In this document: in pieces, positions 12,986-13,838 of the stretch
Numbering within the stretch: position 1 is the stretch's first letter
How the letters are laid out: every line of letters starts with the position of its first letter
Origin: Candidatus Nanohalarchaeota archaeon
GTDB taxonomy: Archaea > EX4484-52
Reading direction: 5' to 3'
Length of the DNA: 13,838 nucleotides
Assembly (NCBI GenBank): GCA_003660905.1
Contig: QMVB01000021.1
Coordinates: 1 to 13,838 of the forward strand
Notes under the pieces: generated by a model
Database searches by the model: none
What the model saw: only the letters and a program-made list of their open reading frames with translations
Told to the model about the DNA's origin: nothing
Translations under genes and position numbers: made by a program

Positions 12986-13132
12986 ATGGCAGAAGCAAAA
13001 TATGTATGCACTGTGTGCAAAAAGGAAATTGAAGAGCTTAATTTTAGCAGTGTGATTTCATGTCCCTACTGCTCTTCAAAGATATTCCTGAAAAAACCGA
13101 AAAAAGGCAAGATAGTGGTAAAGTGCGAATGA
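12986..13132 (+). CDS. rpoP: DNA-directed RNA polymerase subunit P
   Basis: A 48-residue archaeal RNA polymerase subunit (the eukaryotic Rpb12 counterpart) with a single zinc ribbon: CTVC at 8-11 and CPYC at 26-29, followed by the typical SSKIFLKKPKKGKIVVK basic tail. Length is normal. It begins a tight cluster: the stop TGA shares ATGA with the start of pcc1. The gene neighbourhood rpoP-pcc1 is common in archaea and supports both calls. Confidence 0.92.
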   Translation: MAEAKYVCTVCKKEIEELNFSSVISCPYCSSKIFLKKPKKGKIVVKCE

Positions 13133-13362
13133 ATATTGTTTTAAAAGATAACAGCAGGGAATTTTCGGATGTTTTTAAAAGGGCGGTTGAGGCAGAATAC
13201 CGTAATATGCACCCTCTTAAAAAAGCAGAGCTTATTTCAGAAAAAGGCGGAAAATCAATTTTAGTGAAAATAACAGCCCCGAGCCCCGCAAAGCTTAAAG
13301 GCATTTCCTCGACTCTGAATCGCCTCTGGGATATGAGCAAAAAAATATATTATGAAATCTGA
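13129..13362 (+). CDS. pcc1: KEOPS complex subunit Pcc1
   Basis: A 77-residue Pcc1-like protein, the dimerising subunit of the KEOPS complex that makes the t6A modification on tRNA. It shows the small alpha/beta pattern: KRAVEAEYRNM early, a central beta pair (KKAELISEKGGKSILVKITA), and the C-terminal helix SPAKLKGISSTLNRLWDMSK. Sequence similarity across this family is low, so the rpoP neighbour is important support. A longer frame from ATG 13060 would overlap most of rpoP; I choose ATG 13129 because it gives the family N-terminus and the 4-base ATGA coupling with rpoP. The 3' end overlaps the DUF357 gene by 11 bases. Confidence 0.82.
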   Translation: MNIVLKDNSREFSDVFKRAVEAEYRNMHPLKKAELISEKGGKSILVKITAPSPAKLKGISSTLNRLWDMSKKIYYEI

Positions 13363-13609
13363 CAACAGTACAGATGAAGAATTAAAGAATCAGGCATTAA
13401 AATGGCTGAAAAAGGCAGAGGAGAAACTAAGCAGGATTAAAGAAAATGACAAGGCGGATTATATTGTCAAAAATGCCCAATGCTATATAAAAGACTCAAA
13501 TTATTTTCTTAAGCAGAAGGATTTTGTCAGGAGTTTTGAGGCAGTGATTTGGGCATGGGCTTTTCTTGAAATCGGGCAGAATTGTGGGCTTGTTTTATTT
13601 GAGGATTAG
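13352..13609 (+). CDS. DUF357-family protein
   Basis: An 85-residue helical protein fitting DUF357, a small archaeal family of unknown function often found near rpoP/pcc1/prefoldin genes. Visible features: a charged first helix (ELKNQALKWLKKAEEKLSRI), a second helix with IVKNAQCYIKDSNYFLKQKD, and a third with the aromatic RSFEAVIWAWAFLEIGQ, probably together a three-helix bundle. The start ATG overlaps the last 11 bases of pcc1, so translation is probably coupled. It is the last core gene before an AT-rich gap and the disrupted helix-turn-helix gene. Confidence 0.82.
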   Translation: MKSDNSTDEELKNQALKWLKKAEEKLSRIKENDKADYIVKNAQCYIKDSNYFLKQKDFVRSFEAVIWAWAFLEIGQNCGLVLFED

Positions 13610-13654
13610 TGGTTATGTTTCAAATAGATTAAATTCGCCTAAATTATAAGTATA

Positions 13655-13838
13655 ATGGTGATCAAATGAAAAAATATTAATATTTGAAAACGAAAAAAAG
13701 CAAGAGAATTGCATGAAAAAGGATGGAGCAACAGAAAAATATTCAAGCATTTAATTGCAGGAAGATATAACATTAGCAGATGGATAAAACTCGACGAAAA
13801 CCTAATCTCAATAGACAACAGAGGCTGGAAAAAAGGAA
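13655..13838 (+). pseudogene. Disrupted helix-turn-helix protein gene (runs off the window)
   Basis: In the frame of ATG 13655 the sequence reads four residues, then TGA (13667-13669), five residues, TGA (13685-13687), and then an open frame to the right edge. The open part encodes KARELHEKGWSNRKIFKHL, then a stretch with RYNISRWIKL and ISIDNRGWKKG. This is a helix-turn-helix of the kind in transposase, recombinase and small archaeal regulators. The only in-frame standard start after the second stop is TTG 13709, inside the first helix, which would remove the domain's beginning. GGTGATC at 13657-13663 could be a ribosome binding site for ATG 13666, but that frame ends after four codons. TGA is a normal stop elsewhere in the window (herA, rpoP, pcc1), so recoding is unlikely. 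I favour a decayed gene. Confidence 0.5.

Noticed and set aside
13060..13128. Upstream start for Pcc1 at ATG 13060
   Set aside because: It would read through most of rpoP in another frame; ATG 13129 gives a normal N-terminus and a 4-base overlap with rpoP.
13655..13690. TGA recoding (selenocysteine or tryptophan) in the last gene
   Set aside because: TGA ends herA, rpoP and pcc1 in this window, and no selenocysteine-type context is visible; decay is simpler.

Overview
The window comes from a low-GC archaeon. It carries archaea-type genes for the GatDE amidotransferase subunit GatE, replication factor C large subunit, RNA polymerase subunit P, KEOPS subunit Pcc1, ribosomal protein L40e, a HerA-like ATPase and a DUF357 protein. 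Genes are short and tightly packed, and many have a TATA box centred 24-26 bases before the start codon, which points to leaderless mRNAs. The small gene sizes and AT-rich, patchy accessory content suggest a DPANN-type lineage (Woesearchaeota/Pacearchaeota-like), but this is inferred from style and not proven.

Layout. 1-1289 is accessory: the 3' end of an unrecognised gene, then a small winged-helix gene bracketed by two elaborately structured, GCGAAGC-rich non-coding elements (A, 418-588; B, 902-1111) that also carry a perfect 14-bp inverted repeat. 1290-3926 is a convergent pair, hisS (+) and a phosphomannomutase/phosphoglucomutase family gene (-), overlapping by 30 bp at their 3' ends. 3927-4307 is non-coding and holds an 85-bp imperfect hairpin with 13-bp perfect arms. 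4308-7050 is a minus-strand block: a BRO-N gene with an abnormal C-terminus, gatE, and a small membrane protein. 7233-9807 runs on the plus strand: a small membrane protein, L40e, a HerA-family ATPase with an unusual start, and a truncated B3/B4-domain remnant.

9783-11690 is a second accessory island: an AbiJ-NTD4-like gene whose reading frame extends into the B3/B4 remnant, and a class II Fic gene flanked on both sides by copies of a 41-bp palindromic element. The upstream copy brackets the fic TATA box. From 11736 the core resumes: rfcL, then the overlapping cluster rpoP-pcc1-DUF357, a familiar archaeal neighbourhood. The window ends in a disrupted helix-turn-helix gene.

Most interesting points: the duplicated fic-flanking palindromes; the two structured elements around the winged-helix gene (possibly integron attC-like); the AbiJ-into-B3/B4 junction; and the HerA N-terminus, which needs either an ATT/ATC start or a one-base frameshift. 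No complete new system is proven here.
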